This document shows, in pieces, positions 44,201-50,705 of a stretch of 64,000 nucleotides of DNA (its first letter is position 1; every line of letters starts with the position of its first letter). This stretch comes from Paraburkholderia antibiotica (GTDB taxonomy: Bacteria > Pseudomonadota > Gammaproteobacteria > Burkholderiales > Burkholderiaceae). The notes below the pieces were generated by a model. It had not been told where the DNA came from. It searched no databases and worked only from the letters and a program-made list of their open reading frames with translations. Location: contig NZ_JABBFZ010000019.1 of assembly GCF_012927125.1 (NCBI RefSeq), forward strand, positions 62,001 through 126,000, in the 5' to 3' direction. The position numbers were made by a program, and so were the translations under genes.

Positions 44201-46386
44201 AGATCGAGCGTGCCGTTGACCGCCACGCTGCCGCTCGTCGCAAACGCATTCGCCACGCCACCGAGCAGCGTCGATCCCGCGACCACCGTGGTGGCGCCGG
44301 TGTAGGTATTGCCCGCGTTCGACAGCTCGAGCGTGCCGCCGCCCTGCGCGGTGATGCCGCCGGCGCCCGCGAGCAGGCCGCTGATGTTCAGCGTGTTGCC
44401 GGCACTGACGTTCGCGATTGTGGTGCCCGCGATGTTGATGTGGCTGGTCGCGGCCAGCGTGCCATTGCCGGCGAACTGGCCGCCGCTCTGCACGTTGATC
44501 GTGCCGACGTTCACGGTGAAGGTGCCGTCGGTGACGGCGACCGTGCCGCCGCTCTGCACGGTGAGGGTCAGCGCGCGCAGACTCGAGCCGCCACCGCCGC
44601 GCACCGTGCCCGCGGTGCCGGCACCGCTGTCGGTCGTAACCGTGAAGACACCGGCCGCCGTGTTGCCGTAATTGACGCCATTGGCCAACGTGAAATAGCC
44701 GCCGCTGACGGTGGTATTCGCCTGAATCGTGGAATCGTAATTGGTGGTCGCGCCGTTATCGCCGTAGAAAATGACCTCGCCGTTGCCGGATTTCGTCACG
44801 GTTACGGTCGAGCCGGCAATCGACGAAATCGGATCGTAGAACTGGATCTGATAGCCGGCATTGGCATTCAGATTCAGGTTGCCCGACGAGCCGAGATAAA
44901 TCGCATTCGGGGTGCCGGTTCCCGGGACTGGCGCGTAATTACCCGATGTGCCGAAAGTCGCGCCCTGCCGGTTGCCCTGAAACAGGATATTGTCGGTCAG
45001 CGCATTCAGCGTGATCGTGCCGGACTGAAGATAGATTGCGCCGCCGCTGGTCGATGCATAGTTATTCAGAAACTGCGTGCCCGAAGTCAGGCTGACCAGC
45101 GCTCCCGATGCATCGTAGTAAATCGCACCGCCATAACCGCCGCCCGCTCCGGTGCCGGCTTTGACGACATAGTTGTTTTCGAATATCGCCGCGGCGTTGA
45201 AGATATATTGGTAGTTGTACGCCGCGCCGTTGCCATAAGCGCTGATCGCACCGCCATAGGCGATGCCGCCGGCGCCCGTCGACACAATGTAGTTTCCGTT
45301 GAACGTGACCGTGTTATTGAATTGCACCACGGAAGCGCCCGTTCCCGGACTCGTATAACCGATGTTGATCGCGCCGCCACGCGGATTGCCCGAGCCGGTG
45401 GCCGAGGTATTCACATAATTGCCCGTGAAGCTCGTGACGCCGTTAAAGGTCAGCGTCGATGCGCCGCCCCAGATATCGATCGCGCCGCCGAAGTAGGTCG
45501 TCGAATAGTTGCCGTTGAACGCCGTCGTGCCGTAGAACGTCATCACGCCGGGGCTCTGATACATCGAGATCGCTCCGCCGTAATTGCCGGTGGAATTCGA
45601 ATTGAAGGTGTAGTCGCCGTAAAAATTCATGTTGCCGGCGTACATCGAGATGACCCCCGCGCCATCTCCCGACGAAACGTTATTGGAAAACGTGACGCCA
45701 TTGGTGCCCGTACCGGCGGTGATATTCATTATCGTGCTGCCGGTCGTGCCATTCATATAAAAAATATTACCGAATGCTCCCTGCAGCCCGTTGAAGGTTA
45801 CGTTATTCAGGAACAAATTCGAGGTCACCGTGCCGCCGGCGTTATAGAAAATTGCCACTCCTGAATTAGCGGTTTGCCCGAAATTGATATTCGAAAGCGT
45901 GACGGAATTCTGATTAATACTTGAGCCGTCGTAATAAACGACGTAATTACCCGCACGCGTAACCGTATGGCCGGCGCCGTCCAGCGAAAGTATCGAATGC
46001 GCGGCGCTATTCACATAAACAACGTTATTCCAGGTGGCATTCGCACCCAGGTTGAACTGGGTGCTGGTGGCACTCCAGTTCGTGCCGGTGTTCAGGTAGG
46101 TGCCGATATCGGTTCCCGTCGGAATCGTGACCTGCGCGGACACCGCGGACGCAAACGCCATACTGGACGCCTGCACGAACAACAACGATCGAAGAGGCCG
46201 AACGAACGCCTGATTTTCAGGTGTGCGCGCTTCTGCACCTTCAGCGTCGTCGGCAACGGTTCCCAGCCCTCCCGCAGCGCGCCGCCGTGAACGCGAGCTG
46301 CGTCTGACATGCGATGAAACCAACTCCGATACGGCCACCCAGCTACCCAACGCTTCGTTCCAGATACTGCGGTAGGTTCTGTTCAC
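32281..46386 (-). CDS. Giant type Va autotransporter adhesin with 366-residue repeats
   Basis: A 4701-residue surface protein. The extended signal peptide (ESPR) MNRTYRSIWNEALGSWVAVS precedes a hydrophobic core, with cleavage expected near residue 84 (VSA). Residues about 100-610 show GGAI and F-x-G-N repeats like Chlamydia Pmp proteins. From about 640 the passenger is made of autotransporter-associated beta-strand repeats; nine copies of a ~366-residue unit begin LTWQAGTTLGNGTFTL-like at residues 1001, 1367, 1733, 2099, 2465, 2831, 3197, 3563 and 3932. The C-terminal beta-barrel spans about 4425-4701 and ends in VQF. Start is GTG 46386 with AGGGA six bases upstream. Adhesion or biofilm formation is the likely role; regulation by the adjacent phosphorelay is inferred. 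Confidence 0.93.
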   Translation of the reverse strand: MNRTYRSIWNEALGSWVAVSELVSSHVRRSSRSRRRAAGGLGTVADDAEGAEARTPENQAFVRPLRSLLFVQASSMAFASAVSAQVTIPTGTDIGTYLNTGTNWSATSTQFNLGANATWNNVVYVNSAAHSILSLDGAGHTVTRAGNYVVYYDGSSINQNSVTLSNINFGQTANSGVAIFYNAGGTVTSNLFLNNVTFNGLQGAFGNIFYMNGTTGSTIMNITAGTGTNGVTFSNNVSSGDGAGVISMYAGNMNFYGDYTFNSNSTGNYGGAISMYQSPGVMTFYGTTAFNGNYSTTYFGGAIDIWGGASTLTFNGVTSFTGNYVNTSATGSGNPRGGAINIGYTSPGTGASVVQFNNTVTFNGNYIVSTGAGGIAYGGAISAYGNGAAYNYQYIFNAAAIFENNYVVKAGTGAGGGYGGAIYYDASGALVSLTSGTQFLNNYASTSGGAIYLQSGTITLNALTDNILFQGNRQGATFGTSGNYAPVPGTGTPNAIYLGSSGNLNLNANAGYQIQFYDPISSIAGSTVTVTKSGNGEVIFYGDNGATTNYDSTIQANTTVSGGYFTLANGVNYGNTAAGVFTVTTDSGAGTAGTVRGGGGSSLRALTLTVQSGGTVAVTDGTFTVNVGTINVQSGGQFAGNGTLAATSHINIAGTTIANVSAGNTLNISGLLAGAGGITAQGGGTLELSNAGNTYTGATTVVAGSTLLGGVANAFATSGSVAVNGTLDLSQNNPNQTANNLSGSGAIQLGSATLTAVNGATNTTYAGTIAGTGVLNKTGTGTLTLSGTGSTYSGGTTIGAGTLVATNGGALGTGAVSNATTLQLDFASNSTLVNQLTGSGVLNKTSAGIATLTGVNSTQSAVTVAAGTLDFGQSGVFAVTGGLSTSSGATTQLDANAQLTLGTTLTQAAGATLNVNVGSANEPLISATSASLNGTLNIASWAGTAPSSASALPSTQYTILHTTGGITGNFSAITYDAVSPVDYLTLAAQRSANGLDYNVGFGLTWQAGTTLGNGTFTLTNATDVFNVDVALANEAASATGWDGTDLTKAGAGTLTLSALNTYTGTTTVNAGTLAMGIANAIASSSAVTVNGGATLALQDFSQTVNDLSGAGAVTLGSSAATVLTANNTAATTFSGVISGAGSVDKTGTAALTLSGANTYSGGTTVTAGTLIATSGSALGTGAVTNDAALQLDFATNSTLANTLSGTGSLTKTSAGTATLTAASSTQGAVSVNAGTLQFSQGGAFNAASYTTQTGATTGIGSTSQLSTTGAFTQATGSTLDVALGANSPAITAATASLAGTLNVTGFSATAPTLASALPGTQYTIVHTTGGVSGDFSTISLGGASSSVDYLTLAARASANGLDYNVGYGLTWQAGTTLGNGTFTLTNAADAFNVDVALGNEAASATGWDGTDLTKAGAGTLTLSALNTYTGTTTVNAGTLAMGIANAIASSSAVTVNGGATLALQDFSQTVNDLSGAGAVTLGSSAATVLTANNAAATTFSGVISGAGSVDKTGTAALTLSGANTYSGGTTIGAGTLIATSGSALGSGAVTNDAALQLDFASNSTLANTLSGTGSLTKTSAGTATLTAAGSTQGAVSVNTGTLQFSQAGAFNAVSYTTLSGATTGIGGTSQLSTTGAFTQATGSTLDVALGANSPAITAATASLAGTLNVTGFSATAPTLASALPGTQYTIVHTTGGVSGDFSTISLGGASSSVDYLTLAARASANGLDYNVGFGLTWQAGTTLGNGTFTLTNATDAFNVDVALGNEAASATGWDGTDLTKDGAGTLTLSALNTYTGTTTVNAGTLTMGIANAIASSSAVTVNGGATLALLDFSQTINDLSGAGVVTLGSSAATVLTANNTAATTFSGVISGAGSVDKIGAAALTLSGANTYSGGTTVTAGTLIATSGSALGTGAVTNDAALQLDFVTNSTLANTLSGTGSLTKTSAGTATLTAAGSTQGAVSVNTGTLQFSQAGAFNASSYTTLSGATTSIGGTSQLAMTGAFTQAAGSTLDVAIGSNNPIISAGSATLSGALNVTGFSATAPTSASALPGTQYTIIHTTGGVTGDFTSISLGGAASSVDYLTLAARASANGLDYNVGFGLTWQAGTTLGNGTFTLANAADTFNVDVALANEAASSTGWDGTDLTKDGAGTLTLSALNTYTGTTTVNAGTLAMGIANAIASSSAVTVNGGATLALLDFSQTINDLSGAGAVTLGSSAATVLTANNAAATTFSGVISGAGSVDKIGAAALTLSGANTYSGGTTVTAGTLIATSGSALGTGTVTNDAALQLDFASNSTLANTLSGTGSLTKTGTGTATLTAAGSTQGAVSVNTGTLQFSQAGAFNASSYTTLSGATTSIGGTSQLAMTGAFTQAAGSTLDVAIGSNNPIISAGSATLSGALNVTGFSATAPTSASALPGTQYTIIHTTGGVTGDFSSIALGGASSPVDYLTLAARASANGLDYNVGFGLTWQAGTTLGNGTFTLTNAADAFNVDVALGNEAASATGWDGTDLTKDGAGTLTLSALNTYTGTTTVNGGTLAMGVTNAIASSSAVTVNGGATLALQDFSQTLDDLSGAGVVTLGSSASTVLTANNAADTTFSGVISGAGSVDKTGTAALTLSGANTYSGGTTIGAGTLIATSGSALGSGAVTNDAALQLDFASNSTLANTLSGTGSLTKTGTGTATLTAAGSTQGAVSVNTGTLQFSQAGAFNASSYTTLSGATTSIGGTSQLAMTGAFTQAAGSTLDVAIGANSPAISAASATLNGVLNIAGFTSAEPTSASALPGTQYTIIHTTSGITGDFSSITLGGASSSVDYLTLAAQRSADTLDYNVGFGLTWQAGATLGNGTFTLANAADAFNVDVVLANEAASSTGWDGTDLTKAGAGTLTLSAVNTYTGTTTVNAGTLAMGIANAIATSSAVTVNSGATLALQDFSQTVNDLSGAGAVTLGSSASTVLTASNAADTTFSGVISGAGSVDKAGTAALTLSGANTYSGGTTVSAGTLIATSGSALGTGTVTNDAALQLDFASNSTLANTLSGTGSLTKTGTGVATLTATGSTQGAVSVSTGTLQFSQAGVFNASSYTTQTGATTSIGSTSQLSTTGAFTQAAGSTLDVAIGANSPAISAASATLNGVLNIAGFTSAEPTSASALPGTQYTIIHTTGGITGDFSSIALGGASSSVDYLTLAAQRSADTLDYNVGFGLTWQAGATLGNGTFTLANATDAFNVDVVLGNEAASSTGWDGTDLTKAGAGTLTLSAVNTYTGTTTVNGGTLAMGVANAIASSSAVAVNSGATLALQDFSQTLNDLSGAGTVTLGSSNATVLTANNTAATTFSGVISGAGSVDKTGAGALTLSGNNTYSGGTTVSAGTLVATNGNALGSGAVTNNAALQLDFASDSTLANALSGTGSVTKTGAGTATLTAAGSTEGAVSVNAGTLAFEQTGVFNAASLTTASGATTNIGPNAQLSISGALDQAAGSTLNLTIGSNDPVITTGTATLAGTLNVAGFTASAPTSASALAGTQYTLIHTTGGIPSDFGTVNLGGASSPVDYLTLSAHTSADLLDLEVGFDLTWQEGTTHGNGTFTLANAADAFNVDVALANEAASATGWNGTDLTKAGAGTLTLSAVNSYTGTTTVNGGTLAMGIANAIASSSAVTVNSGATLALQDFSQTLNDLSGAGAVTLGSSSATVLSANNTAATTFSGTISGAGSVDKTGTAALTLSGNNTYSGGTTVSAGTLVAANGNALGSGAVANNAALQLDFASDSTLANTLSGTGSLTKTGAGTATLTATGSTQGAVSAAAGTLEFAQNGVFNASDYTTQSGATTSIGGNSQLAASGTFTEAAGSTLDVTLGTNNPVITANTATLGGILNIAGFAADAPSSASALTSTRFTIVSTTGGISGDFSGITLGSAASPVDYLVLAAGATGRSVNNLLYTVGFGLAWQAGSTAGNGTFTLENASDAFNVDVALANQTASATGWNGMDLTKAGAGTLTLSALNSYTGTTTVNSGTLAMGIANAIASSSAVTVNSGATLALQDFSQTVNNLSGAGAITLGSQASTVLTANNTAATTFSGAISGAGGLSKTGAGALTLTGTNTYGGGTTISAGTLNGSATSFGSGSIMNNAALVIDQPVNAALANSINGTGTLTKTGAGSLNLTGDSMLTGATTVAAGRLAVNGSLVRSAVTVQNGATLGGNGTVGQITIQSGGTIGPGNSIGKLTINGGFTQASGSTYQVELDPNSTSSDLIHVNGAASIAQGAVLDVIKYYPGEYSAASNYTVLSATGGVTGTYTLTGATSGAFYDLVDSYDADNVYLKAVRVRSFVDAARTPNQRAAAGGLENLPDGNALKAAVAALANDTEAQAAYDQVSGEIHASVKSALIDDSRYIRDVAIERVRQSFCLPGGSANPIATSSANAAPGAMSAPSASGGECAAREGDLVGWAHVFGGWGHMNGDGNAATLRQNTGGFLIGADTLVAQRWRVGALAGYSGTSFNVDDRNSSASSDNYHVGVYGGSQWGALGVRAGAAYTWHSIDTTRSPVFTGYSDRLTAGYNAHTIQVFGDVGYRIPLRQMSIEPFASIAYVNLHTDAFNEQGGLAALHADSGSTNSTFSTLGIRQSIDLALRNGTVMTASATLGWQHAFGNVVPVSALAFAGGSPFDVAGVPIARNAALVEAGLDFRVTRNASLGITYRGQFGSGTTNQSVQGALKVQF
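34594..43386. repeat. Eight tandem 1098-bp coding repeats (last one +9 bp)
   Basis: Within the adhesin gene, unit starts recur at 43386, 42288, 41190, 40092, 38994, 37896, 36798 and 35700, each exactly 1098 bases apart, and a ninth, partial unit starts at 34593 after a 9-base longer copy. Some stretches are identical between neighbours, for example about 39094-39459 and 40192-40557, whereas outer units are more diverged. The array is prone to copy-number change. Confidence 0.93.
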
Positions 46387-46796
46387 GGCTATTCCCTATG
46401 CAAAGTTGATAGTTCACCGATCGTTTTTTTAGGTTGATTTTCAACCGATTTTGTTCTAGTGCGCTTTTTCCCGAATTAGTATGCTTCGGAAAAGAATACT
46501 GCATTGAAGCCTGTCTGGAAATCCATTCGTTGTCCTCAACCCGCACAATAGCTGACGGCCATCATGCGGGTTGATGTCTGCCTTATGACAGTCGAGAACT
46601 CCTCGCAAATACAGGTATGCTTACGGGATGTCGGGCCCCGTCGTGCAGGGTTGCCCGTTTCTGCTCACACAGCATTTTTCGCGCTGAACGCATCGGCACA
46701 TCACTCGATATGCTGTGACCATCAACAGCAATTTTCCATATGAGGATAACGAATCAAGTCAAAACACCATTCATGCGCGCATGCGATTGAATTTCC
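46387..46796. other. Upstream region of the adhesin gene
   Basis: 410 bases without a recognisable gene. AT-rich near the adhesin start, with a GGTTGA-TTT-TCAACC dyad at 46432-46446 and a GTCCT element at 46532-46536. It should carry the adhesin promoter on the minus strand; no confident -35/-10 pair was picked. Confidence 0.5.
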
Positions 46797-47057
46797 TTAT
46801 CTCTCGATTATTTTAATGATCCGGTTACCTGAATAATTCAGCCGTTCCACAGCGCCGATCTCCGCGATATTTTTGCGCTCCCGACAATGCGATGCTGAGT
46901 CCAGCGTGTTTAAACCGAGCCGCATATTGATGTCGCGACTACTCTGATGGAACGCTCTTATATGCCTTCGAAAATCGTACGCATACGAATCATCAGGTAA
47001 AAGAACCAGGACTAGTCCTAGACCGCCTGTGACAAGCAGCACGTAAACTCGATTCAT
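46797..47057 (-). CDS. Possible small secreted protein
   Basis: An 86-codon frame whose product starts with a plausible Sec signal (YVLLVTGGLGLVLVLLP, then DSYA as cleavage site near residue 26) and a 60-residue charged mature part. No family is recognised and the ribosome site is poor. It is divergent from the stand-alone receiver gene, and a 12-bp palindrome lies inside its first codons. It could equally be non-coding promoter DNA. Confidence 0.3.
   Translation of the reverse strand: MNRVYVLLVTGGLGLVLVLLPDDSYAYDFRRHIRAFHQSSRDINMRLGLNTLDSASHCRERKNIAEIGAVERLNYSGNRIIKIIER
47008..47019. promoter_or_regulatory. AGGACTAGTCCT palindrome
   Basis: A perfect 12-bp palindrome 86 bases upstream of the stand-alone receiver start. 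Its half-site AGGAC matches the inverted pair upstream of the RcsB-like gene, so it may be a shared regulator site. Confidence 0.4.
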
Positions 47058-47104
47058 GACTGAGGGTCAGTGCATTGCCACCCATCCATGACTCAGGAGC
47101 TCAT

Positions 47105-47524
47105 ATGAGAATGAACGTCGCCGTGGCAGACATGCACCCCGCGGTGCTAGCCGGTGTCGGGGTCGTGTTGTCGGAATTCGAGCGCTTCGATATTGCCGGC
47201 ACGGCGCGCAACTCGACCGAACTCGACGCGTTGCTCAGCACGATGCAATGCGACGTACTAGTAATAGATCACCTCGCCCGCATCGACAGCGATCTCGAAG
47301 GAGTCACGCTGCTCGCAGACCTGCATCGCCGCTATCCCGCCCTACCCATCGTCCTCTTCACCACCGACGACGATCCCAATCTCAGCAGCAAAACCTCAAG
47401 GCTAGGCGTCTGCTCGATCGTGCAAAAATCCGATGAAATCGGGCGACTGATCGAAGCGGTCGGCGACGCAGCGCAGACGATTATTGCGCTCAGACGCCCA
47501 TCAGACGTCTTTTGCATGCATTAA
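47105..47524 (+). CDS. Stand-alone receiver domain protein, paralogue of the RcsB-like receiver
   Basis: A 139-residue protein that aligns by eye with the receiver of the regulator at 31399: MNVAVADMHPAVLAGV against INVVLADDHPALVAGV, and CDVLVIDHLAR against CDVLVADYAMP. Phosphoacceptor Asp55 and the C-terminal Lys (VQKSDE) are kept, but the acidic pair is D9-M10 instead of D-D, and the helix-turn-helix domain is missing. ATG 47105 has AGGAG five bases upstream. It might act as phosphate sink, as decoy partner of the hybrid kinase, or as an input to the EAL gene that follows. Weakened metal binding makes phosphorylation uncertain. Confidence 0.8.
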   Translation: MRMNVAVADMHPAVLAGVGVVLSEFERFDIAGTARNSTELDALLSTMQCDVLVIDHLARIDSDLEGVTLLADLHRRYPALPIVLFTTDDDPNLSSKTSRLGVCSIVQKSDEIGRLIEAVGDAAQTIIALRRPSDVFCMH

Positions 47525-47741
47525 CCATCATTTCGCCGCCATTTCCCGTCTTTTCCCACATCCGCAATTTAGGACGTGTCATATAGGCCGCCGCTGCGTA
47601 TCTTCGGATAATTGGCCGCAATCATCAGCAGAAGTGCGACAGCGTTCTTACGCTGATCCTACGCAGCGAATCAGGACCGCATCCCCCCGCTGCTTTGCAC
47701 TGCAAGGCAAACGCCTGATTCAATCTCATGGGGTAACGAGC

Positions 47742-48563
47742 GTGCACATCAACACTTTTCGGGAAGTTCCGCGAACTCCCACTCCGTTCCGTCTTGGCGA
47801 ATCCGCCCAAACCGCGTCTTTCCGGCAGCGCCAGCGCGTTTTGCGGGGCTTCGCAGATCGGGAGTTCACGCTCGCTTATCAGCCTATCGTCAATGCCCGC
47901 GGCGCAGCGGTAGTCGGGGCCGAAGCGCTGCTGCGCTGGCACCACCCCGAGCGGGGCTGGCTGCAGCCCGGCGCGTTCATTCAGGTGCTCGAAGAAGACG
48001 CCGAGGTCGCGTGGGCAGCCACCGCCTTCGTCGTCGAGCAAATCGCCGCAGATCTGAGCGCGCTGCCGAAGGCGCACCGCACCGCATTCGTCTCGTTCAA
48101 CGCCTATCCGTCGCAACTGCTGGGCGGCAAGCTCCGGCAGCTTCTCGAAACCCGTTACCTCGCTCGCGGCGGCGCGCCCGAAGCGCTGATGATCGAGTTG
48201 CTCGAAACCGAGCCGCATCCGCCGTGCGACGAACTCGTGGAAGAAATCCAGGCGCTTCGCGCAATGGGCTTCAGAATCGCTATCGACGACTTCGGCTGCG
48301 GTTCGTGGACCGTGCTGGACCTCGTCCACATCAAGGTCGACGCGGTGAAAATCGCGCGTGAGCTGCTGCAAGGCGTGCCGACCTCGAGCGCATCGACCGA
48401 CGTGCTGCTCGGCGTGTTGCGCATTCTCGAAGCGTTGGGCACGCAGGCGATTATCGAAGGTGTCGAAACGCCTGAGCAGGTGGAATGGGTCGCCACGCTT
48501 CCGCAGGCATGGGCTCAGGGCTACGCGTATTCGCGGCCGCAGCCGGGCTTGCCGAAGCTGTAA
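47742..48563 (+). CDS. EAL-domain c-di-GMP phosphodiesterase
   Basis: A 273-residue single-domain EAL protein, which hydrolyses cyclic di-GMP to pGpG. The motif residues are present: E61-A62-L63 in GAEALLRWHHPE, Asn in FVSFNAYP, Glu in IELLETE, D182-D183 in AIDDFGCGSW, Lys in VDAVKIARE, Glu in IIEGVETPEQ and Gln in WAQGYAYSRP. No membrane or sensory domain is attached. Loop 6 reads DDFGCGSWTVLDL, slightly unusual. GTG 47742 is chosen because the fold begins about 25 residues later; the frame is open upstream to 47484, which would overlap the receiver gene. Being 217 bases behind the receiver gene, it probably belongs to the adhesin regulatory locus. Confidence 0.85.
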   Translation: MHINTFREVPRTPTPFRLGESAQTASFRQRQRVLRGFADREFTLAYQPIVNARGAAVVGAEALLRWHHPERGWLQPGAFIQVLEEDAEVAWAATAFVVEQIAADLSALPKAHRTAFVSFNAYPSQLLGGKLRQLLETRYLARGGAPEALMIELLETEPHPPCDELVEEIQALRAMGFRIAIDDFGCGSWTVLDLVHIKVDAVKIARELLQGVPTSSASTDVLLGVLRILEALGTQAIIEGVETPEQVEWVATLPQAWAQGYAYSRPQPGLPKL

Positions 48564-49268
48564 AGCCTCCCCGAGCGAGTTGGACTACTGCGTAGCAGAA
48601 GCCAAACTCGTCGGCGGCGTACGGCGAAAGGGCGCCGCGCCGTTCGCTGCCGACATAGCGCCTCCCCTACTCCGGCCTCGCCGTTCATCTGATTCGCCGC
48701 ATCACCAGGCGAGACGCGTCGTTCACACTAGTCGACCTGCTTATCCTGTTGCCGCTGCGCTGACTCAGCGATTCGTTGCCGTTATCGTTCGCGCGCTGGC
48801 AGCCGGAAACCGGCCACACCCGTCGACAGCACGCTCAGCGGGTTCCCCAGAACCGGACGCATGCTTCACTCCCTCTCGGTTCGCTGCTTACGTCGCTGAA
48901 AGCGAGCACCCGCCGCCCGCCTGCGTTGCGCTTCGGAGCAAGCCGCTCCGACCGATCGGTTCCACGCCCGCGCTCCATCTCTCACCCCCAAGCACATAAC
49001 GGGCCGCCCGCTATGGCAATAACCGCGCGGACACGCTAGAGTGCGAACAGGCAAGACAGGCGACCCGCCACAGCCCTCGAGACCGGTACCGCGACGCCGC
49101 TGCCAGCAGCGGCCGACGCGCTAGAGGACGGGCGCGATCGCATAGTTGACCCGCCAATGCCGGATCGCTTCACAGCGCTCTGGTGGACTTCATCGGCGGG
49201 AGTGCAGGCAAGGTTTTTCGTCGTGAGCAAAACGAATTGAACAACGCCGCATTTCCAAGGGGCAAACG
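48564..49268. other. Long GC-rich intergenic stretch, no gene recognised
   Basis: About 700 bases between the EAL gene and the DUF2252 gene. Open frames exist on both strands but have arginine/proline/serine-rich products typical of random GC-rich sequence and no ribosome sites. No RNA gene or repeat was seen. The promoter of the DUF2252 gene should lie at its end. Confidence 0.55.
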
Positions 49269-50681
49269 ATGACGCCACCCGACTCGCTCGCAGAGCGCCG
49301 AGCACTCGGTCGCAACGCACGCAAGAACACGCCACGCAGCGCCCACGCCGACATCGGCAACGTCCATCGAGATCCGGTCCGCCTGCTGCGCGAAAGCAGC
49401 CGGGGACGCGTCGAAACGCTGGTCCCGCTACGCTACGGCCGCATGCTCGCATCGCCGTTCACGTTCTACCGCGGCAGCGCCATCATCCAGGCGCACGATC
49501 TCGCGGCCACCGCGAACAGCGGCTTTCATTTCCAGATCTGCGGCGACTGCCACCTGATGAATTTCGGCGGCTTCGCGACGCCCGAGCGCGCGCTCGTGTT
49601 CGACATCAACGACTTCGACGAAACCGCGGTCGGCCCATGGGAATGGGATCTGAAGCGGTTGGTCGCGAGCCTCTACATCGCGGTCCGACATCTCGGCCAT
49701 GGCGATCGGATGGCCGACGAAGTCGTGGCGCTCGCCGTGCAGAGCTATCAGCACTGGACCTCGGTGTACTCGCAGATGAGCCCGCTCGAGCTGTGGTGCG
49801 AGCTGATCACGTTCGCGCGTCTCGAGGAGCTCTCGCCGACCGCCGACGCGCGCCAACGGATCCGCAACGGCATCGCTAAAGCGTCGCGCCGCACGCACGA
49901 AACGATTCTGCCCAAGCTCGCCAACCGGCGCGAAGGCATCTGGCAAATCCGTGACGTGCCGCCAACCGTCTTCCACGTGCACGGTAAAAACACGCTATTC
50001 ACGCACAAGGACGACTGGATCGGCCTCGGCGACTGGCGCACGCTGATGAAGCCGATCTACGACAACTATCTGAAGTCGCTCGGCACGGTGCGCCGCACGC
50101 TGCTCGATCACTTCACGATGCAGGACATGGCGTTCAAGGTGGTCGGCGTCGGCAGCGTCGGCACGCGCTGCCTGATCCTGCTGATGGTCGACCAGCACGA
50201 GAAGCCGTTGTTCATCCAGTTCAAGGAGGCGTCCACCTCGGTCGTGTCGCGCTACTTCAAGGCGCACGGGCCGAAGCATCAGGGACAGCGCGTGGTCGAC
50301 GGACAGCAGTTGATGCAGGGCGCGAGCGATCCGTTCCTCGGCTGGACTTCGGGTCCATTCGGACGCGCGATCTATGGTCGCCAGCTACGCGACATGAAGA
50401 TCTCGGCAACGCTCGAGCTGTTCGCGAAGGAAACGTTCGGCCAGTACGCCGGCATGTGCGGCTGGGTGCTCGCGCGGGCCCACGCGAAAGCCGGCGGCGT
50501 CGCCACCGAGGTCGACGGCTATCTCGGCAATGGCGATCAGATGATCGAGGCGCTGGTTCTCTACTCGCGCGCCTATGCCGATCAGGTCGAGAAGGACTAC
50601 GAGGTATTCCGCAATGCGTGCCGCAGCGGTCGGCTGGACGCGCGCACCGACGCGGACATGGCGGCGGATTTCGTCGCGTAG
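49269..50681 (+). CDS. DUF2252 family protein
   Basis: A 470-residue DUF2252 protein. The family's conserved blocks are clear: RYGRMLASPFTFYRGSA (about 55-71), GFHFQICGDCHLMNFGGFATPE, VFDINDFDETAVGPWEWDLKRL (116-137) and, C-terminally, MCGWVLARAHAKAGG. The HxxNFG and D-x-NDFDE patterns resemble the catalytic loop and metal site of aminoglycoside-phosphotransferase-like kinases, so a small-molecule kinase activity is possible but unproved. ATG 49269 has AAGGGG seven bases upstream. It has no operon partner. Confidence 0.85.
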   Translation: MTPPDSLAERRALGRNARKNTPRSAHADIGNVHRDPVRLLRESSRGRVETLVPLRYGRMLASPFTFYRGSAIIQAHDLAATANSGFHFQICGDCHLMNFGGFATPERALVFDINDFDETAVGPWEWDLKRLVASLYIAVRHLGHGDRMADEVVALAVQSYQHWTSVYSQMSPLELWCELITFARLEELSPTADARQRIRNGIAKASRRTHETILPKLANRREGIWQIRDVPPTVFHVHGKNTLFTHKDDWIGLGDWRTLMKPIYDNYLKSLGTVRRTLLDHFTMQDMAFKVVGVGSVGTRCLILLMVDQHEKPLFIQFKEASTSVVSRYFKAHGPKHQGQRVVDGQQLMQGASDPFLGWTSGPFGRAIYGRQLRDMKISATLELFAKETFGQYAGMCGWVLARAHAKAGGVATEVDGYLGNGDQMIEALVLYSRAYADQVEKDYEVFRNACRSGRLDARTDADMAADFVA

Positions 50682-50705
50682 CCGGGCACGGTTCGGGGCG
50701 ACGCG

